A stretch of DNA of 64,000 bases from Pseudanabaena galeata CCNP1313 (GCF_029910235.1 NZ_CP112874.1:558001-622000), one strand, 5' to 3'. Shown: positions 49,833 to 58,631, counted from the stretch's first letter. Made by a program: numbers and translations. The notes: generated by a model not told the origin, from the sequence alone.

Positions 49833-51092
49833 TTAGATTGAGTGATTGCTTATACCCTGTGCAGCGATCCATGCTGTAGTCCAAGCATTTTGAAAATTAA
49901 AACCACCCGTCACACCATCAATATCTAATATCTCTCCTGCAAAAAATAAACCTGAGCAAATCTTACTTTCCATCGTCTGAAAGTTAACATCTTGCAAGCG
50001 AATACCGCCACAAGTGACAAACTCTTCTTTAAATACACCTTTACCCGCGATCGCATATTCACTAGCGGTTAATACATTTACAATTTGCTGAATTGCTTTA
50101 TTAGAAATATCTGCCCAGCGTTTCTCTAATTCCACTTCTGCTTTATCTAGCAAATATTCCCATAAACGTAGCGAGATCTCAACGGGACAATAATTAGAGA
50201 TAAACTTTTTCGGCTGATCGTTTTTTGCATTTAAGAGAATTTGCTTCACTGCTTCTACTTTGAGCGTCGGAATCCAATTAACAGCTAATTTGGCTTGATA
50301 GTTACAATCGTGTAATTCTCGCGCAGCCCATGCCGACAACTTCAAAACGGCGGGTCCACTCAATCCCCAATGCGTAATTAACAAGGCTCCCGATTGTTCT
50401 AATTGATTGCGAGACTTTTTCTTCTCATTACTAGGATTTGAAGTTAGAAGCTTAACTGTGGCGGGATTTATGCTTACGCCTGCGAGTTCATGTAGTTTAG
50501 AATCCTTGATATTAAAGGTGAAAAGTGAAGGTACAGGAGGCTCTAGTTCATGACCTAGCGATCGCGCGATCGCATAACCAGATGGGCTGCTACCTGTAGC
50601 TAATAATAGGCGATCGCAAACTAGATTTTCACCATTTTTAAGAATCACATCAAATTTGCTGTCGCCGAGATGCTCAATCTTCTGCACTAAAACATTATTG
50701 CGAAGAAAAACACCAGCTTTTTTAGCCGCAAACATCAAAGCTTCCACAATCGTTTCTGAATCATCAGTAACAGGAAACATACGACCATCAGATTCTGTTT
50801 TTAACTTTACGCCTTCGGCATTAAACCAGCGCACTACATCCAATGGTTGAAAGCGAGAAAATGCACCCCGCAAAGCTTTGCCGCCTCTGGGATAGTTTTG
50901 TACTAATTGTGAAGGTTCAAAACAGTGATGCGTAACATTGCACCTTCCTCCACCTGAAATTCGCACCTTCGCAAGCGGTTGTCGTCCTGCCTCTAATAAA
51001 GTTACCCGCGTATGTGGTGCTTGCGCTGCATGAATTGCCCCAAAGAAACCTGCTGCCCCGCCACCAATTACTACAACTTCTGTACTTGCCAT
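49833..51092 (-). CDS. HI0933/aminoacetone-oxidase-type flavoprotein
   Basis: 419 residues. FAD-binding GxGxxG at the start (EVVVIGGGAAGFFGAIHAAQ) and the second conserved block (AKVRISGGGRCNVTHHCFEP), typical of the HI0933-like NAD(P)/FAD oxidoreductase family. The C-terminal ends with GLFFAGEILDIDGVTGGFNF and ATGSSPSGYAIARSLGHELE lies in the middle. Substrate unknown. Stand-alone gene between xisH and a small exported-protein gene. Confidence 0.88.
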   Translation of the reverse strand: MASTEVVVIGGGAAGFFGAIHAAQAPHTRVTLLEAGRQPLAKVRISGGGRCNVTHHCFEPSQLVQNYPRGGKALRGAFSRFQPLDVVRWFNAEGVKLKTESDGRMFPVTDDSETIVEALMFAAKKAGVFLRNNVLVQKIEHLGDSKFDVILKNGENLVCDRLLLATGSSPSGYAIARSLGHELEPPVPSLFTFNIKDSKLHELAGVSINPATVKLLTSNPSNEKKKSRNQLEQSGALLITHWGLSGPAVLKLSAWAARELHDCNYQAKLAVNWIPTLKVEAVKQILLNAKNDQPKKFISNYCPVEISLRLWEYLLDKAEVELEKRWADISNKAIQQIVNVLTASEYAIAGKGVFKEEFVTCGGIRLQDVNFQTMESKICSGLFFAGEILDIDGVTGGFNFQNAWTTAWIAAQGISNHSI

Positions 51093-51135
51093 GCTTAATT
51101 CCTAATAAGATAGGCAGTGCATAGCACTGCCTATC

Positions 51136-51447
51136 TTAGATTTTACCATTTCGACAAGATTGAAAAATATTGATTACTTCTTGAGGTACTTGCTTAGTTT
51201 CTCTGGCGGCGGTGTCAATTTTGAGAAAATCAGCAAAGGTATATTGCGATCGCAGTTTGTCTAAACTACAAGTACAGAATTCTTTACTATTGGTAAATTC
51301 ACAACCTTTCATAAAAGTTTTGATTACCTCTTGGGGATATTCAAACTTCTCTTGTTTAACGGGTTGACTCTCCTCAGCCCACGACATAGAGATTCCACTA
51401 CTAGCTAGGACAAGTGTACTGAGAGATAGGACTAGATGATGACGCAT
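51136..51447 (-). CDS. small exported protein with a cysteine-rich core
   Basis: 103 residues. Signal peptide to about residue 24 (LVLSLSTLVLASSGISMSWA). The mature part has C-x(8)-C-x-C (MKGCEFTNSKEFCTCSLDKL), TFADFLKIDTAARETKQVPQ, and one late cysteine (FQSCRNGKI). Resembles small periplasmic proteins of unknown function. A short palindrome (AGGCAGTGCATAGCACTGCCT) precedes the downstream gene. Confidence 0.7.
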   Translation of the reverse strand: MRHHLVLSLSTLVLASSGISMSWAEESQPVKQEKFEYPQEVIKTFMKGCEFTNSKEFCTCSLDKLRSQYTFADFLKIDTAARETKQVPQEVINIFQSCRNGKI

Positions 51448-51658
51448 ATTTCACTTGAATGGTAATTTCGGTTACGCGCTAGGACTCTGATTTTATAATA
51501 AGCGCTACCTAAAACCCACAAATTGCAAAGGACATTTTGTACCAATTCTAAGTTTTATAGGGTGGAGATGACCATATTTCTATCATCAGGATGACTGCAT
51601 TGATTGCGGTTTCGTGACAACATCTAATATGGATACTCTGTTTTGCCTGAGCGTTTGA

Positions 51659-52741
51659 ATGAAATCTCCTGACCGTTTACTAATTGTTGATGATGTGCCA
51701 GACAACCTATTTCTTGTTCGCACAATTCTCGAAGATGAGGGATATGAGATCATCACATCATCAAATGGTCATGACGCTTTGAAGATTATTGAGTCAGAGC
51801 CACCAGACTTGGTTTTGCTGGATGTAATGATGCCCCTGATGGATGGCTACGAGGTTACACGCCGTATGAGGGGCATGAAGGATCTGCCCTTTATTCCGAT
51901 TTTGCTAATTACAGCTTACGATCGCGCTAATGCGGTCAAAGGCTTAGATCTTGGTGCAGATGAATTTATTCGTAAGCCTATTGAGGCTGATGAGCTACTG
52001 GCAAGGGTGCGATCGCTACTGCGTTTAAAACATAGTATTGCCGAGCGCGATCGCATTGATCGCCAGAGACAGGATTTTGTCTCACGCTTGACCCATGATC
52101 TGAGAACACCGTTAGTGGCGGCGGATCGGATGTTGGGGCTTTTGCAAGATGGGGTATTGGGAGAGATATCGCCAGAAATTCGTGAAGCGTTAACGATTAT
52201 GGGGCGCAGCAATCATAATTTGCTGGAGATGGTCAATAAGCTTTTAGATGTCTACCGTTATGAATCGGGCAGTAAAACCATTAATTTACAGCCGCTAGAC
52301 TTAAAAGAATTGCTCAATCAAGTGGTGCAAGAACTTAAACCGATCGCTATTTCTAAAAATTTAGAACTTACTGCTGAGCTTGATGATATTGCCACGGTTA
52401 AAGGCGATCGCCTAGAACTACTGCGCGTATTTAATAATTTGATTGGTAATGCCCTTAAATTTACCGAATCTGGCAGCGTCCATGTTAGCTTAAAATTAGA
52501 GGAATCCGAGGCAATTATGGCGATCGCCGATACTGGTGCAGGGATTTCACTAGATGAGCAACCATTTTTGTTCCAAAGATTTCGCCAAGGCAACCATCAA
52601 AAACAAGGTAGTGGTTTAGGTTTATATCTATCGCACTATATTATCAATGCCCATAATGGCAAAATCTTAGTCAAATCTCCTAACCTAGACTCTCAAAAAG
52701 GTTCTACATTCTTTGTGCATTTGCCAACCATTACGTCATGA
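51659..52741 (+). CDS. hybrid response regulator/histidine kinase
   Basis: 360 residues. The receiver domain (1-120) has acidic pocket D11/D12, phospho-acceptor D55 in DLVLLDVMMPLMDGYEV, and K in FIRKPIEADELL. HisKA follows with H146 (DFVSRLTHDLRTPLVAADRM), then HATPase with N-box VFNNLIGNALKFTESGSV, GAGISLDEQPFLFQRF and GSGLGLYLSHYIINAH. No sensor domain or TM helix, so it must receive its signal through the receiver domain or a partner. Stop overlaps the next start (ATGA), so the downstream gene is coupled to it. Confidence 0.93.
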   Translation: MKSPDRLLIVDDVPDNLFLVRTILEDEGYEIITSSNGHDALKIIESEPPDLVLLDVMMPLMDGYEVTRRMRGMKDLPFIPILLITAYDRANAVKGLDLGADEFIRKPIEADELLARVRSLLRLKHSIAERDRIDRQRQDFVSRLTHDLRTPLVAADRMLGLLQDGVLGEISPEIREALTIMGRSNHNLLEMVNKLLDVYRYESGSKTINLQPLDLKELLNQVVQELKPIAISKNLELTAELDDIATVKGDRLELLRVFNNLIGNALKFTESGSVHVSLKLEESEAIMAIADTGAGISLDEQPFLFQRFRQGNHQKQGSGLGLYLSHYIINAHNGKILVKSPNLDSQKGSTFFVHLPTITS

Positions 52742-53304
52742 GTACCCTTCAACTTCATTATGATACGCTCCTCAGTCATTGCAGTAACCCGCTCGAAGCG
52801 ATCGCCCTCTTGCGAGAATATCGTCCTTATTTTGAGCTAATTCCTAGCTTACGTCGTCCCAGTGATAGCTTAATTTCCATTCCATTCCCTGTCGTCCAGC
52901 TTACTAGCCCCAACTTAACCCAAAGTCATGTGCAGTTGGAATGTGATCTTGCTTTGATCATGTGTGACCCTGACTGGAAAGTAAAAACTGGTCAAGAAAT
53001 TTTTGTGTTTATCCATCGTCCTAATGAAGACTTTTCGGCTCTCTTAAAACGTTGGCGACAAGTAGAAGTCACCCTCGGTGAAGAATATTACTGGCTATTA
53101 CCTTGGAAGCATCGCAGTATTATTAGCGATCGCGGTGAATATCATTATCCTCTCTTTGTCACGCTTGATTATTCACCAGCCCGCATTGCTAAGGGTTTAG
53201 CAGGTGCATCATTACCCCATGTTAGAGCTTTGACTCCAGAAATTGATCCTCCACCTGACATGGAAGAAAATCAACAAGATCAAATTTACGATTCAACTAG
53301 TTAG
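52738..53304 (+). CDS. conserved cyanobacterial protein coupled to the hybrid kinase
   Basis: 188 residues. No named family recognised. Contains HYDTLLSHCSNPLEAIALLR, FPVVQLTSPNLTQSHVQLEC, LALIMCDPDWKVKTGQEIFV and ALLKRWRQVEVTLGEEYYWL. Possibly a globular alpha/beta protein without membrane helices. Overlaps the kinase gene by 4 bp, suggesting joint expression and a functional link, though what link is not known. Confidence 0.6.
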   Translation: MSTLQLHYDTLLSHCSNPLEAIALLREYRPYFELIPSLRRPSDSLISIPFPVVQLTSPNLTQSHVQLECDLALIMCDPDWKVKTGQEIFVFIHRPNEDFSALLKRWRQVEVTLGEEYYWLLPWKHRSIISDRGEYHYPLFVTLDYSPARIAKGLAGASLPHVRALTPEIDPPPDMEENQQDQIYDSTS

Positions 53305-53405
53305 AAAATGCGACTTACCTTGTGCAGTATTATCCAAAGGGCTGTAGGATGTTTACTACAGACAGGACTACGAGCCTTCTGTAGTAGTTTTACTAGAGCA
53401 AATCA

Positions 53406-54059
53406 ATGGCTTCCCAACTGCGCGTATATGTTCCACCCCATCCCATTATTCGGCATTGGCTCACGATCGCAAGGGAGAAACATACTCCAGTTCCCCTGTT
53501 TCGGACGGCAATGGTTGAAATGGGTAAATGGCTAACCTATGAGGCAGTTCGCGAATTTTTACCTGTACAAGAAGTAAATGTCGAAACTCCCTTAGCAAAT
53601 GCCTCAGGACAATTGATCGATGGTTCCATTCCTCTAGCCATTGTACCAATTTTACGAGCAGGGTTATCCATGCTCGAAGGTTGTCAAAACCTATTACCAA
53701 CAGCAAATATCTATCACCTTGGTTTAGTGCGGAATGAAGAAACCCTTGAGGCTAGTTGTTATCTCAATCGTTTGCCAGAGAGACTTGAACCACAGACACG
53801 TATTTTCATCGTCGAGCCGATGATGGCTACGGGTGGCTCGATTATTACCACGCTGAAAATATTAACTGACAGAGGAGCCGATACCTCCTTGATTCGGATT
53901 ATTAATGCTCTCTGCGCTCCTCCAGCACTGCAACTAATCAATCAACAATTTCCTGACGTACAAATTTATTCAGGTTGCATTGATGAAGTTGTGAATGAGA
54001 AAGGATGGATTGTCCCTGGATTAGGAGATGCAGGCGATCGCTCCTTTGGCACTGAGTAA
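53406..54059 (+). CDS. upp: uracil phosphoribosyltransferase
   Basis: 217 residues. Conserved blocks LRVYVPPHPIIRHWLTIARE, VPILRAGLSMLEGCQNLLPT, and the PRPP loop VEPMMATGGSIITTLKILTD. The C-terminus (IVPGLGDAGDRSFGTE) binds uracil. Converts uracil plus PRPP to UMP in pyrimidine salvage. The ATG at 53406 is the standard UPRT start. No adjacent uracil transporter. Confidence 0.95.
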   Translation: MASQLRVYVPPHPIIRHWLTIAREKHTPVPLFRTAMVEMGKWLTYEAVREFLPVQEVNVETPLANASGQLIDGSIPLAIVPILRAGLSMLEGCQNLLPTANIYHLGLVRNEETLEASCYLNRLPERLEPQTRIFIVEPMMATGGSIITTLKILTDRGADTSLIRIINALCAPPALQLINQQFPDVQIYSGCIDEVVNEKGWIVPGLGDAGDRSFGTE

Positions 54060-54185
54060 GTTACGCATCGCGTTAAAGAAAATATCAAGTCAACCTGTTG
54101 AAACAAGCTGAAGCTTTTAGACCGCAATTTATTGTAGGGCTGGTTTTATAATCGATCTAGCTCTCACACAGGAGACCATAAATCT

Positions 54186-54767
54186 ATGAGTGCATTAACC
54201 TTAACCCTCGATCCCGTAGTCCAAGTTTCTAGAGAACAGTTTTATCAAATATGTGCCAACAATCCTGATCTGCAACTAGAGCGTAATGCTAGTGGAGAAC
54301 TCGTAATTATGTCGCCAACAGGCAGTGAAACCAGTTCTTGGAACTCAGATTTAACTACCGATCTCAATATTTGGAATCGGCAAAATCTTACTGGAAAGGT
54401 TTTTGACTCTTCAGGGGGTTTTTCGTTACCCAATGGGGCTGATCGATCCCCCGATGCTGCATGGATTCCTATCGAAAAATGGAATGCCTTTACCCCAGAA
54501 CAGCGCAAAAAATTTCTGCCTATATGTCCAGACTTCGCACTGGAGCTTCTTTCTCCCAGTGATTCATGGCTTAAGGGACAACTAAAGATGCAAGAATATA
54601 TGGATAACGGCTGTCGGTTGGGCTGGCTAATCGATCCCGAAAATAAGCGCGTTGCCATTTATCGCATCGGTCAGCCAGTAGAAGTCCTCGAAACGCCATC
54701 CAATCTTTCGGGTGAAGATGTCTTACAAGGATTTATGCTCAACCTAGAAAATATTTGGTCAAGCTAA
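54186..54767 (+). CDS. Uma2-family (DUF820) putative endonuclease
   Basis: 193 residues. Conserved Uma2 pattern: VSREQFYQICANNPDLQLER, GELVIMSPTGSETSSWNSDL, SLPNGADRSPDAAWIPIEKW and FALELLSPSDSWLKGQLKMQ, which carries the PD-(D/E)XK-like D/E/K, ending YMDNGCRLGWLIDPENKRVA. Uma2 genes are numerous in cyanobacteria, with unknown biological role. Terminator follows directly. Confidence 0.9.
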   Translation: MSALTLTLDPVVQVSREQFYQICANNPDLQLERNASGELVIMSPTGSETSSWNSDLTTDLNIWNRQNLTGKVFDSSGGFSLPNGADRSPDAAWIPIEKWNAFTPEQRKKFLPICPDFALELLSPSDSWLKGQLKMQEYMDNGCRLGWLIDPENKRVAIYRIGQPVEVLETPSNLSGEDVLQGFMLNLENIWSS

Positions 54768-54802
54768 AAAGGAAGCCTCGCATTGCGAGACTTCCTTTTT
54801 AA
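54766..54802. terminator. bidirectional terminator between convergent genes
   Basis: AAAAAGGAAGCCTCGC-ATT-GCGAGACTTCCTTTTT, with A/T runs on both sides, shared by the Uma2 and the thioredoxin-reductase-like genes. Confidence 0.88.
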
Positions 54803-55803
54803 ACTTTAACTGGAACTTTGATATTCTCTTCCCATTTACGTGGTGGACTAGCTCGACGAATATTTCTCCAGATTTGGGTTGCTGCTAGAGTGCCATCAGC
54901 TACAGCGATCGACACCTGATTTAACCCTTTCTTTAAATCACCTAGGGCAAAAATGCGATCGTGGCTAGTCTTGCACATATCATTAGTGACCAGATTCTGA
55001 CCATCCCATTCCAAACCTTCAATACCCTTGAGGTAGTGATTAAAGTAGGTCGAACCCATACCAACTAAACCAGTAGTTGCTTCCACAATTGTGCCATCGG
55101 TTAGTTCCACGCCACTTAGTTGATGGTTTTCACCGTGAAATTTAGCGATCGGGGCTTCATACAATGGATAGCCATGCTCTGCTAACTTCTGTTTGGTCTT
55201 ATCACTCACTTCACATAAACCATGAGTCAAAACAGAAATGTAAGGAGTAAACCAGTTCAACACAAAGGCAGCACCAATTTGTCCTTCTGTATTTGCAATC
55301 AGAACCGCCTTTTGATCCCACATATCAAAACCATCACAGATCATGCAGACGTGAAGCGTATAACCTGCATAATCATAGACATTCTGCATGTCTTCCAATT
55401 GTGGCAAATTGTCTATGATTCCCGAAGCTGCAATCACATACTTACTGCGAAATATAGGATAAATACTATTAGTCTTACCGACTTTTACTTTCACCGCAAA
55501 GGTTTCGCCTTCATCGGTTACTTCTTCTACATAGCCACGTAAATGATCGGCTCCCCAATCTAAGGATGTTTTCGTTCCATGATTTAAAATGTCGCGTCCG
55601 GGGGTGTGCGGATCGAGTCCGACATAGTTACGCAAGTCTTGCATCCATAGCGATCGCCCTTTACCTTTTTCGATAACTAGGCACTTGAGTCCATAGCGAG
55701 CTAAATAGATCGCCGCCGATAAGCCGCCCATACCACCACCAACGACAATCGCATCGTAGAGCGTATCAAGGCGTTCATTTAGATTTTTGCTAGAAAGTTT
55801 CAT
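54799..55803 (-). CDS. thioredoxin-reductase-like FAD/NAD(P) flavoprotein
   Basis: About 334 residues from the ATG preceded by GGGGTGG. FAD motif YDAIVVGGGMGGLSAAIYLA near residue 20 and GRDILNHGTKTSLDWGADHL. A redox pair C153-M-I-C156 (TLHVCMICDGFDMW) lies where classical NTR has CAxC. This resembles the non-canonical thioredoxin-reductase-like proteins reported in cyanobacteria, whose electron donor is not certain. Convergent with Uma2, upstream of peroxiredoxin. Confidence 0.7.
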   Translation of the reverse strand: MKLSSKNLNERLDTLYDAIVVGGGMGGLSAAIYLARYGLKCLVIEKGKGRSLWMQDLRNYVGLDPHTPGRDILNHGTKTSLDWGADHLRGYVEEVTDEGETFAVKVKVGKTNSIYPIFRSKYVIAASGIIDNLPQLEDMQNVYDYAGYTLHVCMICDGFDMWDQKAVLIANTEGQIGAAFVLNWFTPYISVLTHGLCEVSDKTKQKLAEHGYPLYEAPIAKFHGENHQLSGVELTDGTIVEATTGLVGMGSTYFNHYLKGIEGLEWDGQNLVTNDMCKTSHDRIFALGDLKKGLNQVSIAVADGTLAATQIWRNIRRASPPRKWEENIKVPVKV

Positions 55804-55828
55804 AGCCACCCCATTAAGTTAAGTACGC

Positions 55829-55868
55829 AAGGATAGCTATTCTCGCATTATTGAGAATAGCTATTCTT
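55829..55868. repeat. hairpin between the TrxR-like and peroxiredoxin genes
   Basis: GATAGCTATTCTC-GCATT-ATTGAGAATAGCTATTC: a near-perfect AT stem in the intergenic region between two minus-strand genes. Likely terminator for the peroxiredoxin transcript. Confidence 0.7.
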
Positions 55869-55873
55869 AAAAA

Positions 55874-56446
55874 TTAGCCAACAAATGCTAAACGTGGTGC
55901 AGATACGCCTGTAGACTCAGAACCTTTGAGGTAAGCCAACATAGTGTCAGCATCAGAGACTTCAAAAGGATCGGTAGGACAGTTGTCAGAGAAACCAGGT
56001 TCTACGAAGATTTTTTCGATCTTACTATCATTAACCAACATCGAATAGCGCCAAGAACGAAGTCCAAAGCCGATATTAGACTTATCAACTAGCATTCCCA
56101 TCTTGCGAGTAAATTCGCCAGCACCATCGGGCAACAAGAATACATTCTTAGCACCGACTTCTTTGCCCCATTTGAACATAACGAAAGCATCGTTAACAGA
56201 TACACAGATAACTGCATCAACACCTAATCCCTTGAACTCTTCGTAAAGTTCTTCATAACGAGGCAAGTGATTAGATGAACAGGTAGGAGTGAATGCACCG
56301 GGTAGGGAGAAAACTACAACTTTCTTACCAGCAAATAGATCTTGAGTAGTTTTGTCTTCCCAACGATAAGGGTTAGGTCCTTCTACGGACTCATCGCGTA
56401 CACGAGTTTTAAAAACAACGTTTGGTACGGTTTCGATAGCTGCCAT
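55874..56446 (-). CDS. peroxiredoxin, Prx5/type II-like
   Basis: 190 residues. Peroxidatic cysteine C56 in [20 protein letters not shown], then [20 protein letters not shown] and [20 protein letters not shown]. Reduces H2O2 and organic peroxides using thiol donors. C-terminal extension RLAFVG is short, without a glutaredoxin domain. Transcribed divergently from the Fur/PerR gene, sharing the 7-1-7 palindrome at 56483, so peroxide control is likely. Confidence 0.92.
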   Translation of the reverse strand: MAAIETVPNVVFKTRVRDESVEGPNPYRWEDKTTQDLFAGKKVVVFSLPGAFTPTCSSNHLPRYEELYEEFKGLGVDAVICVSVNDAFVMFKWGKEVGAKNVFLLPDGAGEFTRKMGMLVDKSNIGFGLRSWRYSMLVNDSKIEKIFVEPGFSDNCPTDPFEVSDADTMLAYLKGSESTGVSAPRLAFVG

Positions 56447-56482
56447 ATTTTTCTCTGGATTTGATACTTATCTGAACAAATC

Positions 56483-56497
56483 TAAGAATAATTCTTA
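56483..56497. promoter_or_regulatory. 7-1-7 palindrome, candidate PerR/Fur box
   Basis: TAAGAAT-A-ATTCTTA is a perfect 7-1-7 inverted repeat, the geometry of PerR/Fur operators. It lies 37 bp upstream of the peroxiredoxin start and 219 bp ahead of the preferred Fur start (about 85 bp from the alternative GTG at 56581). Confidence 0.6.
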
Positions 56498-56715
56498 TTT
56501 ACAAATTAGTCAATAGCCATAATTACTTAATACTTATAAAAAGTTTAATAAACTTGTAGTTCTTAGATAGAAATGATATAGTGACAATCCAAGTAATTAA
56601 GCAGACTCGTCGCTTAAAGAAATTTTTAAAAGCCGATCACCAAATTTTCAAAGCTGCAAATCAAGCCCATAAGGACTTGATCAGAAAATTCGGCGAGAAT
56701 CAGGAGGAAGTTTAT

Positions 56716-57135
56716 ATGCAGAAACAAGCGGATCGGGTTGTCCAAATCTTAAAATCCAAAGGGTTGCGGGTCACGCCCCAGCGTTTTGCTGTTTATGCAA
56801 ATTTACTCGATCGCCAAGATCATCCAACCGCAGAGCAAATTTTGAGTGATCTCAATCAAAATGCACCTACTTCTTCTCAAGCAACAGTTTATCTCTCGCT
56901 TCAGACCCTACGTGATGCGGGCTTAGTACGTGAGGTATTACTAGAGCAGGGGGTTTGTCGTTATGATGCCAATGTGGAGCCTCATCACCACTTTCGTTGT
57001 AGCTGTTGTGGTGAAATCGAGGACATTGCTTGGAATGCCTTTGAAGGATTAGGTTTTAAGCAAATCCGCACAGGTTTAAAAGTCAATAGCTATGAAGTCA
57101 CTGTCAGTGGTATTTGCGATCGCTGCCAAGACTAA
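56716..57135 (+). CDS. Fur/PerR-family metalloregulator
   Basis: 139 residues from the ATG with a strong AGGAGGAA eight bases upstream; a GTG 45 codons earlier gives a longer form without a comparable ribosome site. N-terminal winged helix (QADRVVQILKSKGLRVTPQR, QILSDLNQNAPTSSQATVYL), metal motif VEPHHHFRCSCCGEIEDI, and C-terminal CDRCQD. The CxxC pairs bind structural zinc, the histidines sense metal or peroxide. It lies divergent to a peroxiredoxin, the usual PerR arrangement. Confidence 0.88.
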   Translation: MQKQADRVVQILKSKGLRVTPQRFAVYANLLDRQDHPTAEQILSDLNQNAPTSSQATVYLSLQTLRDAGLVREVLLEQGVCRYDANVEPHHHFRCSCCGEIEDIAWNAFEGLGFKQIRTGLKVNSYEVTVSGICDRCQD

Positions 57136-57142
57136 AAAAATG

Positions 57143-57250
57143 TAAGTTCGACGAAAGCGAAAAATGGTAAGAATCGCTAAGCGATTCTTACCATTTTTCG
57201 CCATTTGCGTCGTGCTTTGCACGACGCAAATGGCTGTATCGAACTCACGT
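57143..57250 (-). repeat. palindromic element, family A, copy 4
   Basis: Complete, inverted: AAGTTCGACGAAAGCG, AAAAATGGTAAGAATCGC hairpin, CCATTTGCGTCG-TGCTTTGCA-CGACGCAAATGG, then GGCTGTATCGAACTCACG. Immediately downstream of the Fur gene. Confidence 0.9.
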
Positions 57251-57290
57251 TAAAAAAAGGATTGAGGTTAATTCCTCAATCCTTTTTTTA
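57250..57290. terminator. terminator between Fur and the DUF948-like gene
   Basis: TAAAAAAAGGATTGAGG-TTAA-TTCCTCAATCCTTTTTTTA: stem with T run, ends both convergent genes. Confidence 0.88.
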
Positions 57291-57824
57291 GTCTTCTTCT
57301 GATGTCAAATCTCCCATAAAACCCTCAGATCTCATTTCATCAGGCGTAACTCGCTGTTCTTGGTTAGGTAGATCTTCACTTTCATCTAACTCTTCAGACG
57401 GTAAATTACCAGAGCGTAAATTTTCTTGATACAACTCTGAAGGCGATCGCTTTTTGCGGCGGGGACGACCAAGGGATTGCAACCCAGCTTTAAAGCCAGC
57501 AAATGCACTTCTGGTAGCGATGGTCGCATTAGAAGCACCTTGACGTACTCCTTTAATTCCATCATTTACTTGCTTGACTGCCTCACCAGCACTTTTTGCC
57601 CCTTGATTGAGTTCATCACTTAGCTCGCTTAATTCTAGTCCTGTCATCCTAATTGCTTCAAGTGTTGCAGGCAACTCCCGCGTTAAGGTATCCGCCAAAC
57701 GAATAATGCTATTGGCTGCTTTTGCCAATTCCTGAAAAGCAGGAATAGCTGTCAGCAAAAGAATCGTCAGACAAACGACTACTAATAAAAATGACAAACC
57801 CAGCAGAAAGATCGCTTCTGACAT
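57288..57824 (-). CDS. DUF948-like membrane-anchored coiled-coil protein
   Basis: 178 residues. One N-terminal TM (FLLGLSFLLVVVCLTILLLT), then helical repeats (LAKAANSIIRLADTLTRELP, GLELSELSDELNQGAKSAGE) and a basic/acidic tail (GRPRRKKRSP, ESEDLPNQEQ). Resembles DUF948 proteins of unknown function. Last of a three-gene cluster with the YtxH protein and the protein at 58212, all with N-terminal TM plus helical tails. Confidence 0.7.
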   Translation of the reverse strand: MSEAIFLLGLSFLLVVVCLTILLLTAIPAFQELAKAANSIIRLADTLTRELPATLEAIRMTGLELSELSDELNQGAKSAGEAVKQVNDGIKGVRQGASNATIATRSAFAGFKAGLQSLGRPRRKKRSPSELYQENLRSGNLPSEELDESEDLPNQEQRVTPDEMRSEGFMGDLTSEED

Positions 57825-57868
57825 AATTTCCTATATGTACTTACTCTTTCACAGACTTTTTTAGAGAC

Positions 57869-58231
57869 TTATTCTTCATCGACAATAGAGCTTTCATCTT
57901 CAATGAGTGAATTACTTGCTGAAGAACCACCCATTGTGAGTGCTAATTCCTCTTGGAGCCTACGACTAGCCTCTTGTCCTGTAGCGATCGCTTCCTGTAA
58001 GCGGACTAGTGCTTCGTCGATAGTACGTTGCGCTTGCTCAGTAAAGCGATCCGCTTGATACTGTACATTAGAACCTAATTCTTCGGCTAGTTGGGGTAGA
58101 TCTTGAGCCGATCGCTTCAAAACTTGACGAGTTTCTTTGCCCGATCGCGGCGCGAACAGAATACCTACTGCTGCACCAATCGCTGTACCTACCATTAATC
58201 CACCAAAAAACTTACCTGCGCCGTTTGACAT
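57869..58231 (-). CDS. YtxH-family protein
   Basis: 120 residues. The YtxH signature is at the start: GGLMVGTAIGAAVGILFAPR followed by SGKETRQVLKRSAQDL. The rest is helical with KRSAQ-, FTEQAQRTIDEALVRLQEAI and an acidic C-terminus. Gly-rich TM plus amphipathic helix, probably membrane-associated; general stress or envelope function unproven. Overlaps the upstream gene by about 20 bp. Confidence 0.8.
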   Translation of the reverse strand: MSNGAGKFFGGLMVGTAIGAAVGILFAPRSGKETRQVLKRSAQDLPQLAEELGSNVQYQADRFTEQAQRTIDEALVRLQEAIATGQEASRRLQEELALTMGGSSASNSLIEDESSIVDEE

Positions 58232-58631
58232 TATGCTTGCTCCCTGACGACTTGCTGCCTGACGACTTTTTATTTGAATTGACAGTTGTTTTATTTAGAG
58301 TGTTTGCCACACCTTTCGATGCGCTTTTCCGCGACTGTTGCCAGCGACTCCCTAAAAAGGATACACCACGTACAAGTACAGACAGCAATTTACGAGTTTT
58401 CTCTAATTGGCTTTGCAATATCTGATATTGCTTTCGCGCTGAACCCACACCGCCACGAGTAACTTTAATACCAGGGGTAGATCCCTGTAAGCCATTTTCA
58501 CAAGCTTCTGTCCATCCATCTACGGTTTTTACTGTCGCTTCGAGCGCGTTGCGGAGTAGCCAGACTTGCCATGAAGCCCACAGCAGCCCTGCACTAAGTA
58601 TTAACTGTATGGCGATCGCAATCCAAATCAT
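58212..58631 (-). CDS. membrane-anchored basic protein, unknown
   Basis: 139 residues. One N-terminal TM (IWIAIAIQLILSAGLLWASW), a helical middle (LRNALEATVKTVDGWTEACE, QYQILQSQLEKTRKLLSVLV), and a Ser/Lys-rich C-terminal tail (SNKKSSGSKSSGSKHNVKRR). First gene of the three-gene cluster. No named family recognised. Confidence 0.6.
   Translation of the reverse strand: MIWIAIAIQLILSAGLLWASWQVWLLRNALEATVKTVDGWTEACENGLQGSTPGIKVTRGGVGSARKQYQILQSQLEKTRKLLSVLVRGVSFLGSRWQQSRKSASKGVANTLNKTTVNSNKKSSGSKSSGSKHNVKRRR

Noticed and set aside
56581-56715. Long form of the Fur-type regulator with 45 additional N-terminal residues
   Set aside because: The internal ATG has a strong AGGAGGAA ribosome site and gives normal family length; the GTG start lacks both.
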